Numbered from the stretch's first letter, positions 37,501 through 45,295 are shown. The stretch is DNA of 64,000 bases from Undaria pinnatifida (GCA_012845835.1 JABAKD010000017.1:4400867-4464866), one strand, 5' to 3'. Notes: generated by a model from the sequence alone, not told the origin. Made by a program: numbers and translations.

Positions 37501-39023
37501 ACGGCCTCGTGGATGCCTTACCATATTCACACTAAGTGATACGATCATCCCCTTCAGTGGGGGGGGGGGGGGGGGGGGCAGTAAGGCGGTGGTGTACCAG
37601 GGCAATATGGCCGCCATATTTTGGGAAACCCGCCGTATTCATTCCGGGTTATGAGTGCGATTTTTTCCAAGTCGTGCCGAGCGATTTTGACACACCTTGT
37701 GTCGGGATACCGCCTTACTCAGACCGCCTTATGTCGGCATACCGCCTTACTCAGGCGGCCTTATATCGAGATGCCGCCTCACTCAGGCCGCCTTATGCCG
37801 GCATACCGCCCTTACTCACACCGCCTTATGTCGGGATACCGCCTCACTCAGACCGCCTTATGTCGGCATACCGCCTTACTCAGACCGCCTTATGTCGGCC
37901 TTATGTCGGGATACTCCCTCACTCAGACCGCCTGTGGCACGTAGTTTCACTAGTTGCCTGCTGTGTGAACGCGTTTCACCCGCTGCTGCGGCTACGCGCT
38001 TGCCTATTGTGACTACCTCTTTGGCGCGTTTATCTCGTTTAAATGCAGTGTCGCCCACCCAGCAAGGCCGTGGTGTGCAGGGTGCAGGGATAATATGGAC
38101 GCCTTCATGGGGGAAGCCGCACTATTCATTCCTGCGTTCGATTCCAATTCCCCGGTCGCGCCGAGCGACTTGACCGCCTTATATCGGGATACCGCTTTGT
38201 ATTGGGATAAGGACACCGCCTTATATGGGAGACCCCTACCGTGCTGCTGTGTTCCTTGTTCCGTCCCTCCCACCGTTCCAACCTTAGGTGGATATTAAGA
38301 GCGTGGAAAAATGGGCTGACTTTCCCGGCGAGCCGGGGGACGAGGAGGCGGGGAAGAAGTACTTCCTCTCGCTCTTCTTGAAGGCAAGGCCAGGATGCCA
38401 GACGTAGACGTAGGAGACGAGGGCTGTGGGGGGCAGGCGGTGAAATCGAGAAAAAAAAGGAAAGCGGAAGGGGAGGGGTGATGACGGCGGGGGGGGGGGG
38501 GGGGGGGGGGGGGGCATGGTTTACTCACTTTATGCACAGCCGTGGTTTTAAGACCGTAGACCCTCGAACCCTTACAATTCCGGCATGGAGCATGTCGGGT
38601 TTTCACCGACCAGTCAGACTTCGCGTGCGTCAGGGGAGGGGGGCTGGGTCGTGGCGGAGGAGGGCTGGGGAGGGAGGGGGCGTTGGGGATAGAGAACCTC
38701 GTGTTGTTTTTGCTGGGGCGTGTGTATGTACTTGCTGTGTTCGTGTAGTTAGTGAGATTGCGTCAATGGTGTATACCCGCGAATCGAAAATGTGTCCTGA
38801 ATTGCGTGTCTGCATGATCGTACAATGGTAACGCGCTCCTCCCTTCCCCCCCCACCCCCGCCCTGTGTTTGGTTGTTGGCCTCCGAAGGTGAACCAAAGC
38901 CCGGAGAGAGAGGTCTACAACCACGTCACGTGCGCCACGGACACGGAGAACGTCAACTTTGTTTTCAATTCTTGTAAGGATGTTATCCTCAGGAGCAACC
39001 TGAAGGACTCAGGCTTTGTCTGA
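24106..39023 (+). CDS. Heterotrimeric G-protein alpha subunit, complete, 9 exons
   Basis: Exons: 24106-24159, 25729-25845, 27269-27385, 31192-31311, 31948-32096, 32961-33122, 36562-36676, 38288-38383, 38889-39023. They join in phase to exactly 354 codons, the usual length of the family. MGICSS at the N-terminus fits N-myristoylation (G2, S6) plus palmitoylation (C4). G1 is GAGESGKS (43-50), followed by the helical domain (about 58-170). Switch I is RVRTSGI with catalytic R176 and Mg-binding T179; G3 is DVGGQ with catalytic Q202; G4 is NKKD (267-270); G5 is TCATDT (324-329). The C-terminus SGFV lacks the cysteine four from the end, so pertussis-toxin-type ADP-ribosylation is not expected. Role by family: membrane-bound GTP switch coupling receptors to effectors with beta-gamma. 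Start: first in-frame ATG, with A at -3 and G at +4. AATAAA lies 17 nt after the stop codon. Confidence 0.97.
24166..24582 (+). mobile_element. TRIM: LTR-retrotransposon miniature in G-alpha intron 1
   Basis: Two 78 bp direct repeats (24166-24243 and 24505-24582) start TGTGGTGG, end CTTCCTCACA and differ at about six sites. One base inside the left repeat a primer-binding-site-like TGGCGTCGCGGACAGG begins at 24245. A purine tract GTGGGGGAGAAA (24493-24504) abuts the right repeat. The interior is 261 bp and has no coding potential. GTGAGG occurs directly before the element and two bases after it, a possible imperfect target duplication. The size and signals fit a terminal-repeat retrotransposon in miniature. 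Confidence 0.75.
24655..24760 (+). repeat. Family C repeat copy 1 (G-alpha intron 1)
   Basis: It carries the shared blocks ATGCATGGTCGT, CCCTTGCATCC, TGCCGGGGCGGAGCA and TCGGGCTTTCACC. Other copies lie in introns 4-8 and in the 3' flank of the same gene. Confidence 0.75.
24968..25075. mobile_element. TTAA MITE family B, diverged (G-alpha intron 1)
   Basis: The right end AAACGGGTTTCCGGTTGTAA followed by AGGGCGTTAA is well kept. The left half (AACCCCTTTCGG, CCCCTTCAGGGCCTC) is diverged. Confidence 0.6.
25302..25728 (+). repeat. Tandem copies of the exon 2 acceptor and exon start
   Basis: Before the real exon 2 (acceptor CAG at 25726-25728) an upstream copy has the same acceptor CTCGACAG at 25606-25613. 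It is followed by about 35 nt nearly identical to the start of exon 2 (25614-25648), then diverges. A third copy at about 25348-25435 has CAC in place of CAG. Each copy is preceded by ACGGGATTTCGTTCCAT and ACCGTACCGTTACCGC-type sequence. Confidence 0.85.
25729..25845 (+). CDS. G-alpha exon 2 (P-loop)
   Basis: 39 codons from [12 protein letters not shown] to [13 protein letters not shown], carrying G1. Acceptor GACAG, donor GTAGGA, phase 0 at both ends. An upstream tandem copy of its first 35 nt with an intact acceptor is a potential decoy. Confidence 0.95.
25880..26140. repeat. ~125 bp tandem duplication after exon 2
   Basis: CACACGTTTGTGAGACTAAA and its downstream sequence to AAAACGCAGGCG recurs as CACACATTTGTGAGACTGAA through AAAATCGCAGGCG. 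A pure G run follows at about 26154-26182. Confidence 0.85.
26599..26995. repeat. 40 bp minisatellite, ~10 units, in G-alpha intron 2
   Basis: The unit is GGCGGTGTCCCTAGAGTCCT then GTCGACGACGCCAAATGTAG. The array ends 270 nt before exon 3. Confidence 0.95.
27269..27385 (+). CDS. G-alpha exon 3 (helical domain)
   Basis: 39 codons from [12 protein letters not shown] through [17 protein letters not shown] to LLGEE. Acceptor GACCAG, donor GTATGT, phase 0. Confidence 0.95.
27386..28400 (+). repeat. Intron 3 tandem copies of the exon 3 end and donor region
   Basis: Diverged copies of the exon 3 end (ACTCCTGGGAGAAGAG) and of the donor-downstream motif (TCTGACCAAGGACCTGAACC) recur near 27551, 27741, 28071 and 28236. 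They are separated by repeats of TCTCGTCAAGATTTTGGTGT and TTTTTTCGGCCGTTATTTTG. The copies have lost the GTATGT donor in different ways. Confidence 0.75.
28645..29010. repeat. ~110 bp tandem repeat, 3 units, in intron 3
   Basis: Units contain GTGTGGAGATTTGTTTTGTT, GGAGTCGCGAGGGACGAGGT, TGCTATGGTTTCCTTCCACC and a CCTCCTCGTCGTCC tail. Confidence 0.95.
29270..29712. repeat. Interstitial telomere-like (TTAGGG)n array
   Basis: About 440 bp of GGGTTA with variants GGGATC, GGGTCA, GGGATA and GGGTTG lies inside G-alpha intron 3. The degeneracy shows it is not a live chromosome end. Confidence 0.95.
30090..30335. repeat. ~28 bp tandem repeat, ~8 units, in intron 3
   Basis: Units read ATAGGGGCTTCGTATTATCT then CATAGG, with gradual changes. 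Confidence 0.9.
30444..31191 (+). repeat. Four upstream tandem pseudo-copies of exon 4
   Basis: Copies start near 30444, 30820, 30933 and 31062, before the real exon 4 at 31192. Each has the counterpart of GCAAGGAAGCATTCGATATG and of AACTGCGAAGACAGC. The copies at 30820 and 31062 keep a pyrimidine-rich tract and a CAG acceptor and read open for about 20 codons ([34 protein letters not shown]). All change to TTTRCGATAC-type intron sequence where the real exon continues. Confidence 0.9.
31192..31311 (+). CDS. G-alpha exon 4 (helical domain)
   Basis: 40 codons from [17 protein letters not shown] to [13 protein letters not shown]. Acceptor CACCCAG with a T9 tract, donor GTCAGT, phase 0. Only this copy continues to the [13 protein letters not shown] part. 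Confidence 0.95.
31320..31500 (+). repeat. Family C repeat heads just after exon 4
   Basis: Two partial copies follow G runs: CTCGTTTCTTGCATAGCCGT and CTCATTTCATGCATAGCCGT. GTCTTGAAGGCCATCG is repeated twice between them. Confidence 0.65.
31948..32096 (+). CDS. G-alpha exon 5 (end of helical domain, switch I)
   Basis: 149 nt: [18 protein letters not shown] then [24 protein letters not shown]. Acceptor TTGTCAG, donor GTGAGC, phase 2. It carries the catalytic arginine (R176) and the switch I threonine (T179). Confidence 0.96.
32139..32315 (+). repeat. Family C repeat copies (intron 5)
   Basis: A head at 32139-32190 and a fuller copy at about 32210-32315 (GTACTCGGTTTGTGCATGGC, ACCATAGACCCTTGCATCCC, TGCCGGGACGGAGCACATCG). 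G runs precede both. Confidence 0.8.
32640..32865. repeat. ~66 bp tandem repeat, 3 units, in intron 5
   Basis: Units contain GCGTTGACCGACGGCAA and CTACTAGGTTTTAGTGTGGA. Confidence 0.9.
32961..33122 (+). CDS. G-alpha exon 6 (switch II and core)
   Basis: 162 nt encoding the end of the split R186, then [35 protein letters not shown] and [14 protein letters not shown]. Acceptor ATTCAG after a C run, donor GTGAGA, phases 2 and 2. DVGGQR is intact. Confidence 0.97.
33148..33305 (+). repeat. Family C repeat copy (intron 6)
   Basis: TGTACTCAACATTCATGCAT, TGCCGGGACGGAGCGGGTCG, GGTTTTTACCGACCGGGCAG, TTGCTTGCACCGAGCGCGGA. This is one of the longest copies. Confidence 0.85.
33310..33905. repeat. ~145 bp tandem repeat, 4 units, in intron 6
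   Basis: Units contain CTCCCGGACAGATCATCGAT, CGTTCGGAGGAAGATCTG and CTAGCTCATGTTGCCGGGTG then GGAGAGACGC. The last motif resembles the exon 6 donor region (GGTGAGAGACGCATACC), so the array may be seeded by that donor (inference). Confidence 0.85.
34970..35185 (-). mobile_element. SINE family D, partial copy (intron 6)
   Basis: The body is kept (TTTCCAGCTTCTGGAAAGG, GTGGTCACAGGTGTC, ATCGCGCATAGGGTTCAGCA, TCTCGCGCTTCCCGCAAG). The tRNA-like head is missing. The A-tail side reads as a T-rich block at the left. Confidence 0.8.
35345..35505 (-). repeat. Family C repeat, inverted copy (intron 6)
   Basis: Reverse orientation: GGTGAAAACCCGACGTGCTC, CGACACGGCATTGC, AGGGTCTATGGTCC and CAGCCATGCACAA. 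It is the only minus-strand copy seen. Confidence 0.8.
35525..35880 (+). repeat. Upstream pseudo-copies of the exon 7 start
   Basis: Before the CCCT array, about 35545-35607 contains ATGATGGAGGCGGTCGACTT then CTTCCATGAGATTTG, a diverged exon 7 start, preceded by GATCACGCCGCTTAAATGCTG. About 35760-35812 has GGCCAAGATGGTTGATGC similarly. The upstream block of the real exon reads GATCATGCCTCTGGAATGCCG. Acceptors in the copies are altered or lost. Confidence 0.7.
35905..36508. repeat. (CCCT)n microsatellite, ~600 bp, in intron 6
   Basis: TCCC repeats are almost uninterrupted, with rare CCG, CTG and GTC variants. The array ends 53 nt before exon 7. The long proline/serine/leucine open frames here are trivial products of the repeat. 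Confidence 0.98.
36562..36676 (+). CDS. G-alpha exon 7 (NKKD)
   Basis: 115 nt: [38 protein letters not shown]. Acceptor TCGGCAG, donor GTGAGA, phase 2 in and phase 0 out. It carries G4. Confidence 0.96.
36793..36969. mobile_element. 177 bp palindromic element with ~23 bp inverted ends (intron 7)
   Basis: The left end GTGGGCACCCCGATTTAAGA then GCGCC matches the right end, which read in reverse complement is GTGGGTACCTCGATTTAAGA then GCGCC. There is no coding capacity. CAGTGGG at the left is reminiscent of pogo/Tc1-type ends, but a clean TA duplication is not seen. Confidence 0.75.
37195..37350 (+). repeat. Family C repeat copy (intron 7)
   Basis: GTGTACTCAGTTTGTGCATG, CATAGACCCTCGCATCCCGA, ACAGAGCACGTCGGGTTTTC, TATTGCTTGCACCAAGCGCG. 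Near full length, preceded by a G run. Confidence 0.88.
37590..38240. repeat. Family G: array of ~33 bp units (CCGCCTTATGTCGGGATA)n in intron 7
   Basis: A leader (GTTATGAGTGCGATTTTTTC, TGCCGAGCGATTTTGAC) precedes about eight units of CCGCCTTATGTCGGGATACC then GCCTTACTCAGA. A shorter second leader with a few units sits at 38095-38240. The same leader-plus-array structure is at 53290-53705, and inverted at about 44425-44521. Confidence 0.88.
38288..38383 (+). CDS. G-alpha exon 8 (followed by a GC donor)
   Basis: 32 codons, [16 protein letters not shown] then [16 protein letters not shown]. Acceptor CCTTAG. The only donor that restores the family sequence is GCAAGG at 38384 (AAG/GCAAGG). Reading on without splicing reaches a stop within about seven codons. 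Confidence 0.93.
38515..38635 (+). repeat. Family C repeat copy (intron 8)
   Basis: It follows a G run of about 25. Blocks: GGTTTACTCACTTTATGCAC, GACCGTAGACCCTCGAACCC, CATGTCGGGTTTTCACCGAC. Confidence 0.85.
38889..39023 (+). CDS. G-alpha exon 9 (TCATDT, C-terminal alpha5 helix, stop)
   Basis: 44 codons plus [47 protein letters not shown]. Acceptor CCGAAG. The last helix, which contacts receptors in this family, ends SGFV. Confidence 0.96.
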   Translation: MNQSPEREVYNHVTCATDTENVNFVFNSCKDVILRSNLKDSGFV

Positions 39024-39040
39024 GCCTGAGGCGGAGAGAA

Positions 39041-39046
39041 AATAAA
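39041..39046 (+). terminator. Possible poly(A) signal AATAAA
   Basis: The hexamer AATAAA lies 17 nt past the stop codon (39021-39023). That would give a very short 3' UTR. A second AATAAA is near 39672, beyond the amplified copies. Confidence 0.4.
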
Positions 39047-39099
39047 GGGGGGCGGGGGGCGGGCGGAGGCGGTGAAGGGGAGGGGAGGGGGGGGGCGGC

Positions 39100-39780
39100 G
39101 GCTTCAACTTCTGTAGTGATCTTATCCTCAGGAGCAACCGTAAGGATCCGGGTTTCGTCTGCGCCGGAGGTGGCGGAGGGGGGCGGGGGGCGGGGTTGTT
39201 TTCGACTTCTGTGAAGATGTCATCCTCAGGAGCAACCTCAAGTATTCGGGTTTCGTCTTAGCCGGAGGTGACGGAGGGGGAGCGGGGGAGACTTCGTTTT
39301 TAACTCCTGCGAGGATGTCATCCTTAGGAGCAGCGGGGGGGGGTGGAGTGGAGGGGGAGGCGGGAGGGGGGGGGGGGGGGGGGAGTGTAATCATATAATG
39401 TATGGCTGTATCCTTGGGGCCATAGACCCACGCATCTCTACAATGCCGGGACGGAGCACGTGGGGTTTTCACGAACCAGACAGGCATTGCTTGCACCAAG
39501 CGCGAAGCGCCATGAGTTGTTCGGCGGCGGAGGAGCGGGGGGGGGGAAGGGGGTGGAGGCGGTGGATGGGGGGGGGGGGGGGGGGGGGATTGGGGGATTG
39601 TTTTCCCTCCTGTAAGGATGTCATCCTCAGGAGCAACCTCATGGCCTCGGGTTTTGCCTGAGCTGGAGGGGGAAATAAAGCGGGGCGGGGGTGGCGGCGG
39701 CGGGGGCGGGGATGCTGTCAACTCCTGTAAGGATTATATTCTTAGGAGGAACTTCGAAGACTCGGGTTTCGTCTGGGCAA
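39100..39780 (+). repeat. Five downstream tandem copies of the G-alpha C-terminal codons
   Basis: Copies at about 39104-39162, 39200-39262, 39299-39334, 39603-39661 and 39717-39776 each keep the counterpart of TGTAAGGATGTTATCCTCAG then GAGCAAC. In frame they read, for example, [48 protein letters not shown] with a stop, and CKDYILRRNFEDSGFV. None has an AG acceptor at its start. Most have lost the stop. Confidence 0.9.
39390..39525 (+). repeat. Family C repeat copy (3' flank of G-alpha)
   Basis: It sits among the amplified C-terminal copies, after a G run. Blocks: GACCCACGCATCTCTACAAT, CGGGACGGAGCACGTGGGGT, GGCATTGCTTGCACCAAGCG. Confidence 0.88.
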
Positions 39781-39839
39781 GAGGCGGAGGGAAAGTGGAG
39801 GGGGGGGGGAGGGGGTGTACTGCATGCTTATAGAGACGA

Positions 39840-42180
39840 AGATACAGAGGGAGAGGTGTCGGCCACGCTAAACGAGGTCAAGAAAGAGGGCGGGAGTGGT
39901 TTGACGGGGGAGAGATGGAACGGGAGCGTGGGGTAGAGGGAGGCGAGACGGAGGTGGACGTGGAAATGGGTGGGGCGCTCGATGGAACTTGACAGACGGA
40001 CGAAGCTAGGCAGGCGAACAGACAAGAGGGACAGGCCGACAGAGAGGCAGACAAGCAGCCAGCCAGACGACCAGCCAGGTAGACAGGCAGACATGCGGAG
40101 AGGCTGGGCGACGAACAGGCAGCGAAACAGGCAGGCAGGCTGGTATGCACACAAGAGATTCGAGCATAGCGCGGCATGGAGGGTAAATGCTGGTAGGACT
40201 GCTGCTGTAGAACGGAGAAACTAGGGATGGCTTGGGGTGGGGTGGATGGAAGGATGGGTCGATCTGCCAAGGGTTTTGGCTGTGCTCCTCCCGGACTGGG
40301 GCATGTGAAACGTTTTTCATGCGCTCTGGTTTGGTTAGCGTCGTCGTCGGTGGTGGTGGGGGCGGTGGTGATGGCAGTACAGTGGTGGTGGCAGTGATTA
40401 ATTGCTGCCCCATTGCCGCCCTTTGCTGCTGCTGCTGTGGATACTGCTGCTAGTGGATTTGGTGGTGGGGGGTGTTGCTGCTGCTGCCGACGCTGTTGAT
40501 GATGATGCTGGTGATGACTGCTGGTGCTGGTGCTCACCACGGCTGCTATGCAATGGCCAAAGCAGCGGCGACTGCTGCCGCTGCTGCTGCTGCTGCTGCT
40601 ACTGCTGCCAGTGCCGCTACGACTGCTATTGCTGCTGCGATTGCCGTTGCTGCTCCTGGCTGTTGCTGCTGCTGCTGCTGCTTCAAGCAGGCGACGCTAG
40701 ATCGTTGTTATCGTGTTGTAGGCGTGGTGCGTCTAAGGAGGGGGCGGGGGGGGGGCTGTGATGTAGGTTCTTATTTGTTGTTTACTTTGTTGTGCTGTAC
40801 TTTCTTCTTTTCTTTTCTTTTTCAAGTCCGTTCATTTGTCGTTCTGCGTACTTACGTACGTATGCATGACGTGCATTTGTCGGGTTATTTTTTTTTTCTT
40901 GCCTCCCCCTCTTCTAGTCTCCTGTTTTTTATTCTCCCCGCACTCCTCTTTCTATTCATGTCGTGGTGTTTTTATTTTCTTCACGTTTTTGTTGTAGTTT
41001 TTTCAGTGTAAAGTTCTTCTACTTTTCTTTTTTTTCTTAGTGTTGCATTTTGCATTTTTGTGGAGTTGGTGTTTTTTCGGGTATTTTTCATTTTTTTGTG
41101 CCGTTCTTTCATTTTCATTTTTAGGTACTGGTGGGTGTTTTCATTTACTTTCTTGTAGTTTTTTTCATTCAAGTAATAGTTTTTTTTCTGTGAAGTTGTG
41201 TTTTTCATTTTTTGATGTATGTGTGTGCGTGTGTGCTTTTCTTTTTTTTCAGTTTTTATTGTCGTTTTCTTTTTACGGTCCGTATTTCATGCACTTTGCA
41301 TTTTTACGCGTTGCATTTTGACGTTTTGCGTTGTGCTCGAGCTTGGCATTGCCACCTCGTATCACGCTGAAGGGAGGACGAATGAATGGATGGACCGTAA
41401 AGTGACGGGTTAGCATAGAGATGGATGGAGGAGTGGAAGAATTGATCCGCGTGTTTCAGGGTGGGTGGAGGGACGGATCATCGATGAGTTCATGAGTCCA
41501 GGATTTGATGGAACGATGGATGGACGGATCAGTGATGGATTGATGAGATGAACATGGGGTGTTGGACGGATCATAACTGCATGGATGAGCGGAGGGGGGG
41601 GGGGTGAGCGAGGGACGAGGGACGACGGGACAAAGAGCCGGAGGGTGTACAAAGCATAGGGCTCTCGGTCCTTCGGGAGAGCAGAAATCGTTGTGAATTT
41701 CGGCGCAAGGTAGAAGATGAAGCTCTTGTCCTACCCTTCTTAGAGTTCGGACCTTCTCCCCCCCCCCCCCCCCCCCGCCCGCCCCCCCCCCCCCCCCTCT
41801 CTGAGCCTCGTTCACCCACCCAGCATAGTTTTCTCAAGAAAATGTATATGCAAGTTTTTTGTTTGCCATGATTTTTGGCCGTTTTTTTCTTCAAGAAGGT
41901 TTTCTTGCTCCTCGGACGGGAGGCGTTTTCGGGAGGCGTTTTGGTTTTGGTTTTGCCGCGACAACCCCCCCCCCCCCCCCCCCCCCCCCCTCTTGCTGAG
42001 GATGCGGTAGACGTTAGGGGGGGGGGGGGGGGGGGGGCGTTTTCTTCCCCGTGAACAGTGAATAAGGACACCCTATGCCCTCGGTCGGTAAGCGAAGCAG
42101 GGGGGAACGGACCCCCCCGTCCCCGGCAAATATGTCAAGAGACATGCCAAGCAAGGGGAAACCCGCGCTATCAAGGGTGT
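39840..42180. other. No gene seen; triplet repeats and homopolymers
   Basis: Contents: CAGG/CAGA-rich DNA at 39990-40140, (CTG)n at 40420-40690, T-rich DNA at 40790-41330, a GATG-rich degenerate repeat at about 41400-41600, and C or G homopolymers of 20-35 near 41757-41797, 41965-41990 and 42017-42038. Confidence 0.6.
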
Positions 42181-43860
42181 AATGGCCGGGTGCTCCACAC
42201 CACAGCCTTTCCAGGTACCTAGGTTGGCATCATCCAAGGCAAATGCAGACGATTTTTCTGTTTGGTCGTGGAGTGAAAGCGCTGCGGTGAGCCGTGTTTG
42301 CTCCAGGTTGCCTCGTGAGCAGCGAACACCTCTGCCCCTTTTGATGGGGTCGGCCCGAGATGTTTTTCTTTAAACTTTTGTTTCGACGAGAAGATCGTTT
42401 TGCACGCGTGCGCGTGAGTGCACACCGGCACGTACGTACATACCAATAAAGCTTTTTTCTGTGCTTCTTTCCTCCAGACCCTGATTTGTTGAGGCCATCG
42501 TTACATATTTTCCGACGCCGTGGCTCCATGATTGCTGAGGCTATCGTGCCGTTTACTGAGGGAGACTGTGGGGTCGAGCGGCGAGGGGGACGCGGCGGGG
42601 TTTTGTTAGCCACGTTTTGAAAAAAAAAAATGTCAGGAAATAGTACTCTTACGTACTTATACTTTACAAGGGGAAGATCAGATACGATACAAAACACAGC
42701 AGTAGATTTTTGTCAGAGTGGGTAGGCCACGACAAGGGCATTGTTTCTCCTACGCCCTCCCCCCCCGCCCGCCACCCCTGGCCGGCTGGCTTCGTTTTGC
42801 GAAACATGAAACGAAAGGGACGGGGAAATGGAAGTGATGTATCGGTGGGATACTACGGGGAGGCGTTGTCGGTGAGGGGATGGGGGCAAACATGTCAGCG
42901 GACATGCAAGTCAAGGGAAAATATTTCCTGCCCCAGATGGGTTTAAGGCCGAGTTCCTCCCTGAAACCTACTCCACCCTGTCCGCGGATATAAGGACCTT
43001 TCTGATATTAATATGTACACAAAATGGTCATTATATTTTCGCACATAGTGGTGGTAGAAGCCCCACCCTGTCCGCGGATATAAGGACCTTTCTGATATTA
43101 ATATGTACACAAAATGGTCATGATATTTTCGCACACAGTGGTGGTAGAAGTTTGGCGCCAGCCAAAGGCAATGGGAATCCCGCGACAGGACGGGAACCTG
43201 TCAAGGCGAACTGTTGAGATGAATTTGAAAATTTGCTGCTACTTGAAAGCGAAATTAGGGGAAGCTTGTTATTGCCTGTTTTGAAAATGTTGGAACGAAG
43301 TGGTAAGAATCCCTCCTGGCATCTTTCGTGATGAGCTGGGAGGCTGTTCGGCCGACTCAAGAGAAGCAAGAGATCGTAGTCTTTACGAGGCAGTTGGAGG
43401 GAGGTGGATGGGTGCGACACATTCTGTACATGGAGCGGAGAGGGGATTTGGGATTTTAATATATTAATATTGAAAGAATGAGACCGATCCTTATTACATG
43501 ATGATACAAATAAATGCTGTGATACAAATGCTGATTTTATTTTTATTAGATGCTCGGCGCACACTCGTTGCCAGCCATGGTCTCACGTGGCCCACGCACC
43601 AACGTATCCACCACTCAACTGGTCGAATTAACCGCTGACGGTATTAGAAATTATGTTTATAAACAACAGAGAGAACTCGCTCCCTATTGCCCCGCGCACA
43701 GTATAGTTCCTAGATACGCAAATGTCTGTCACGGCAGTAGCCAGCGTGTTCGTCAAACGCTGAACAACAATCTGAAAGCGGTGTTGTATGTATCCTAAAC
43801 CGTTGTTGCTTACCCCAGTCGACCGTTTTTTTTCCCCCTTTATCATCACTTTAAGTCCAT
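42181..43860. other. Lower-GC stretch without an assignable gene
   Basis: A 90 bp unit (CCACCCTGTCCGCGGATATA, then AATATGTACACAAAATGGTC) is duplicated in tandem at about 42970-43150. Open frames at 43564-43118 (minus) and 43550-43798 (plus) lack known motifs. Part of a family F repeat is at 43862-43955. Confidence 0.5.
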
Positions 43861-44054
43861 TTATTTGTTTATTTTATAAAAATATTTCAAGGACGTCAGC
43901 CGTGAGTTCGACGAATTTCGGGTCAATACTCATCTTTGCAAGCTGCGTTGTTGGTACTTGTAATATACTATGTGGGTGAGTTTTTTCATAGTGGGAGGGG
44001 TCATATTGTTCTGTTAAAAAAACAAACACATATATACACGAGTATATACATATT

Positions 44055-44375
44055 TATTTTTTTCGCGCACTTTTTTACTTTCCAGCTTCTGGACAAGCCG
44101 TGGTCACAGGTGTCGTCCCTTCTCCCCCCCCCCCCCCCCCCCCCGGTTATTGCCTTCAATTTCTATCGCGCATAGAGTTCAGCAATCCCACTGCTCATCG
44201 ATTTTCTCATCGAGTGTTGCTAACTCACGCTCTCGCGCTTTCCGCAAGCCAATTTGTGCACAAGAAATATAAAAGTCCCCACCAATTTATACGAGTATGG
44301 ACTCGGGGGGACTCGAACTCACGAAACTGACCTATACCAGGCTCGAGGACAACCTGATACGCCACCGGGGCGACC
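44055..44375 (-). mobile_element. SINE family D, full-length copy
   Basis: Ends match the 15.8 kb copy: tRNA-like head at 44300-44375 (GGTCGCCCCGGTGGCGTATC on the minus strand, B-box-like GAGTTCGAGTCC) and a T-rich left end corresponding to the A tail. A C run of about 18 interrupts the body. Confidence 0.85.
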
Positions 44376-44521
44376 TAAATACCCCACCTCAACTCGTTGA
44401 AAGCTTCATTTTGAGTAGGGGGTCGCCCAATAAGGCCGTCTGAGTAAGGCGGTATCCCCACATAATAAGGCGGTCAAATTCGCTCGAGGCGCGATTGGAG
44501 AGAGATACACTCATAACGAGC

Positions 44522-44768
44522 CATTCCACGATAGGGTTGCTGCAGCAGAACGTCCCTGAGCTCCTCACATGAGGAGCTCAATAACTCACCCCCAAAATGA
44601 CTTCGAAGGCATTCGTTCGCACAACCCGACCAAGCTTCTATGACTTAGTCCTAAAAATAAATGTATTCGTGAAATTACTTCATTGACCGGCAGTCCCTCA
44701 CATGAGGAACTCAATCGCCCGGGGACCTTTTGGCGCAATCGTACAACTGCAACCCCTACCGTGGGATG
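44522..44768. mobile_element. MITE family E
   Basis: Inverted ends: TTCCACGATAGGGTTG at the left and CAACCCCTACCGTGGGAT at the right. Inner motifs AGCTCCTCACATGAGGAGCT and CCGACCAAGCTTCTATGACT are shared with the 7.6 kb copy in reverse orientation. Confidence 0.75.
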
Positions 44769-44890
44769 ACTCTAACCTGGAACACGAAAAAAAAGACAGC
44801 TTCCCCCGATAATAACGCGGTCACATTGCTATCTATAGCACACCACCGCCTTGGTGAGGGACCCCTGCTGTACCCTCCACGACCGACGAC

Positions 44891-45172
44891 GCGTGCTACG
44901 ATAGAGGTATACCTTTTTTTGGCAATTTTGTTTTCTGAATGACGGGGGCTCCTTAACCCAAAATCGTCAGAAAATACGGCCCCATTTATTTTTTGCATGA
45001 TTCTCGTGTTGTTGTGTCCCCCAGGCCATGTGGGATTTTTCGTCCGGGGTATGTAGCAGTTCCCCCCCCCCCCCCCCCCCGCCTCCAAATCATTTTTTGG
45101 GAGAGGTCTTATGCTCCCAAATTGAGGTGGGTAGTGTTGGGAAAGAAACTGCTGCACCTCTACCGCGTGATG
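44891..45172. mobile_element. MITE family A, copy 1
   Basis: Left end GCGTGCTACGATAGAGGTAT, right end reading TGCACCTCTACCGCGTGATG. Inner landmarks: CTGAATGACGGGGGCTCCTT, AACCCAAAATCGTC, AAATCATTTTTTGGGAGAGG. No coding capacity. Confidence 0.8.
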
Positions 45173-45295
45173 AAAGAAAAATAATGGGCAAAGGACGCGG
45201 TCAAATGTTACGTACGCTGCATGACTGTGTGCTTATCACGCGCCACAGCAGTCAAGATGTCATACTCGTCGTGTTTTGGTCGTTTTCAATGGGGA

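Noticed and set aside
39104..39776. Alternative last exons of G-alpha
   Set aside because: Copies start inside the exon and have no AG acceptor before them; kept as a finding about duplication only.
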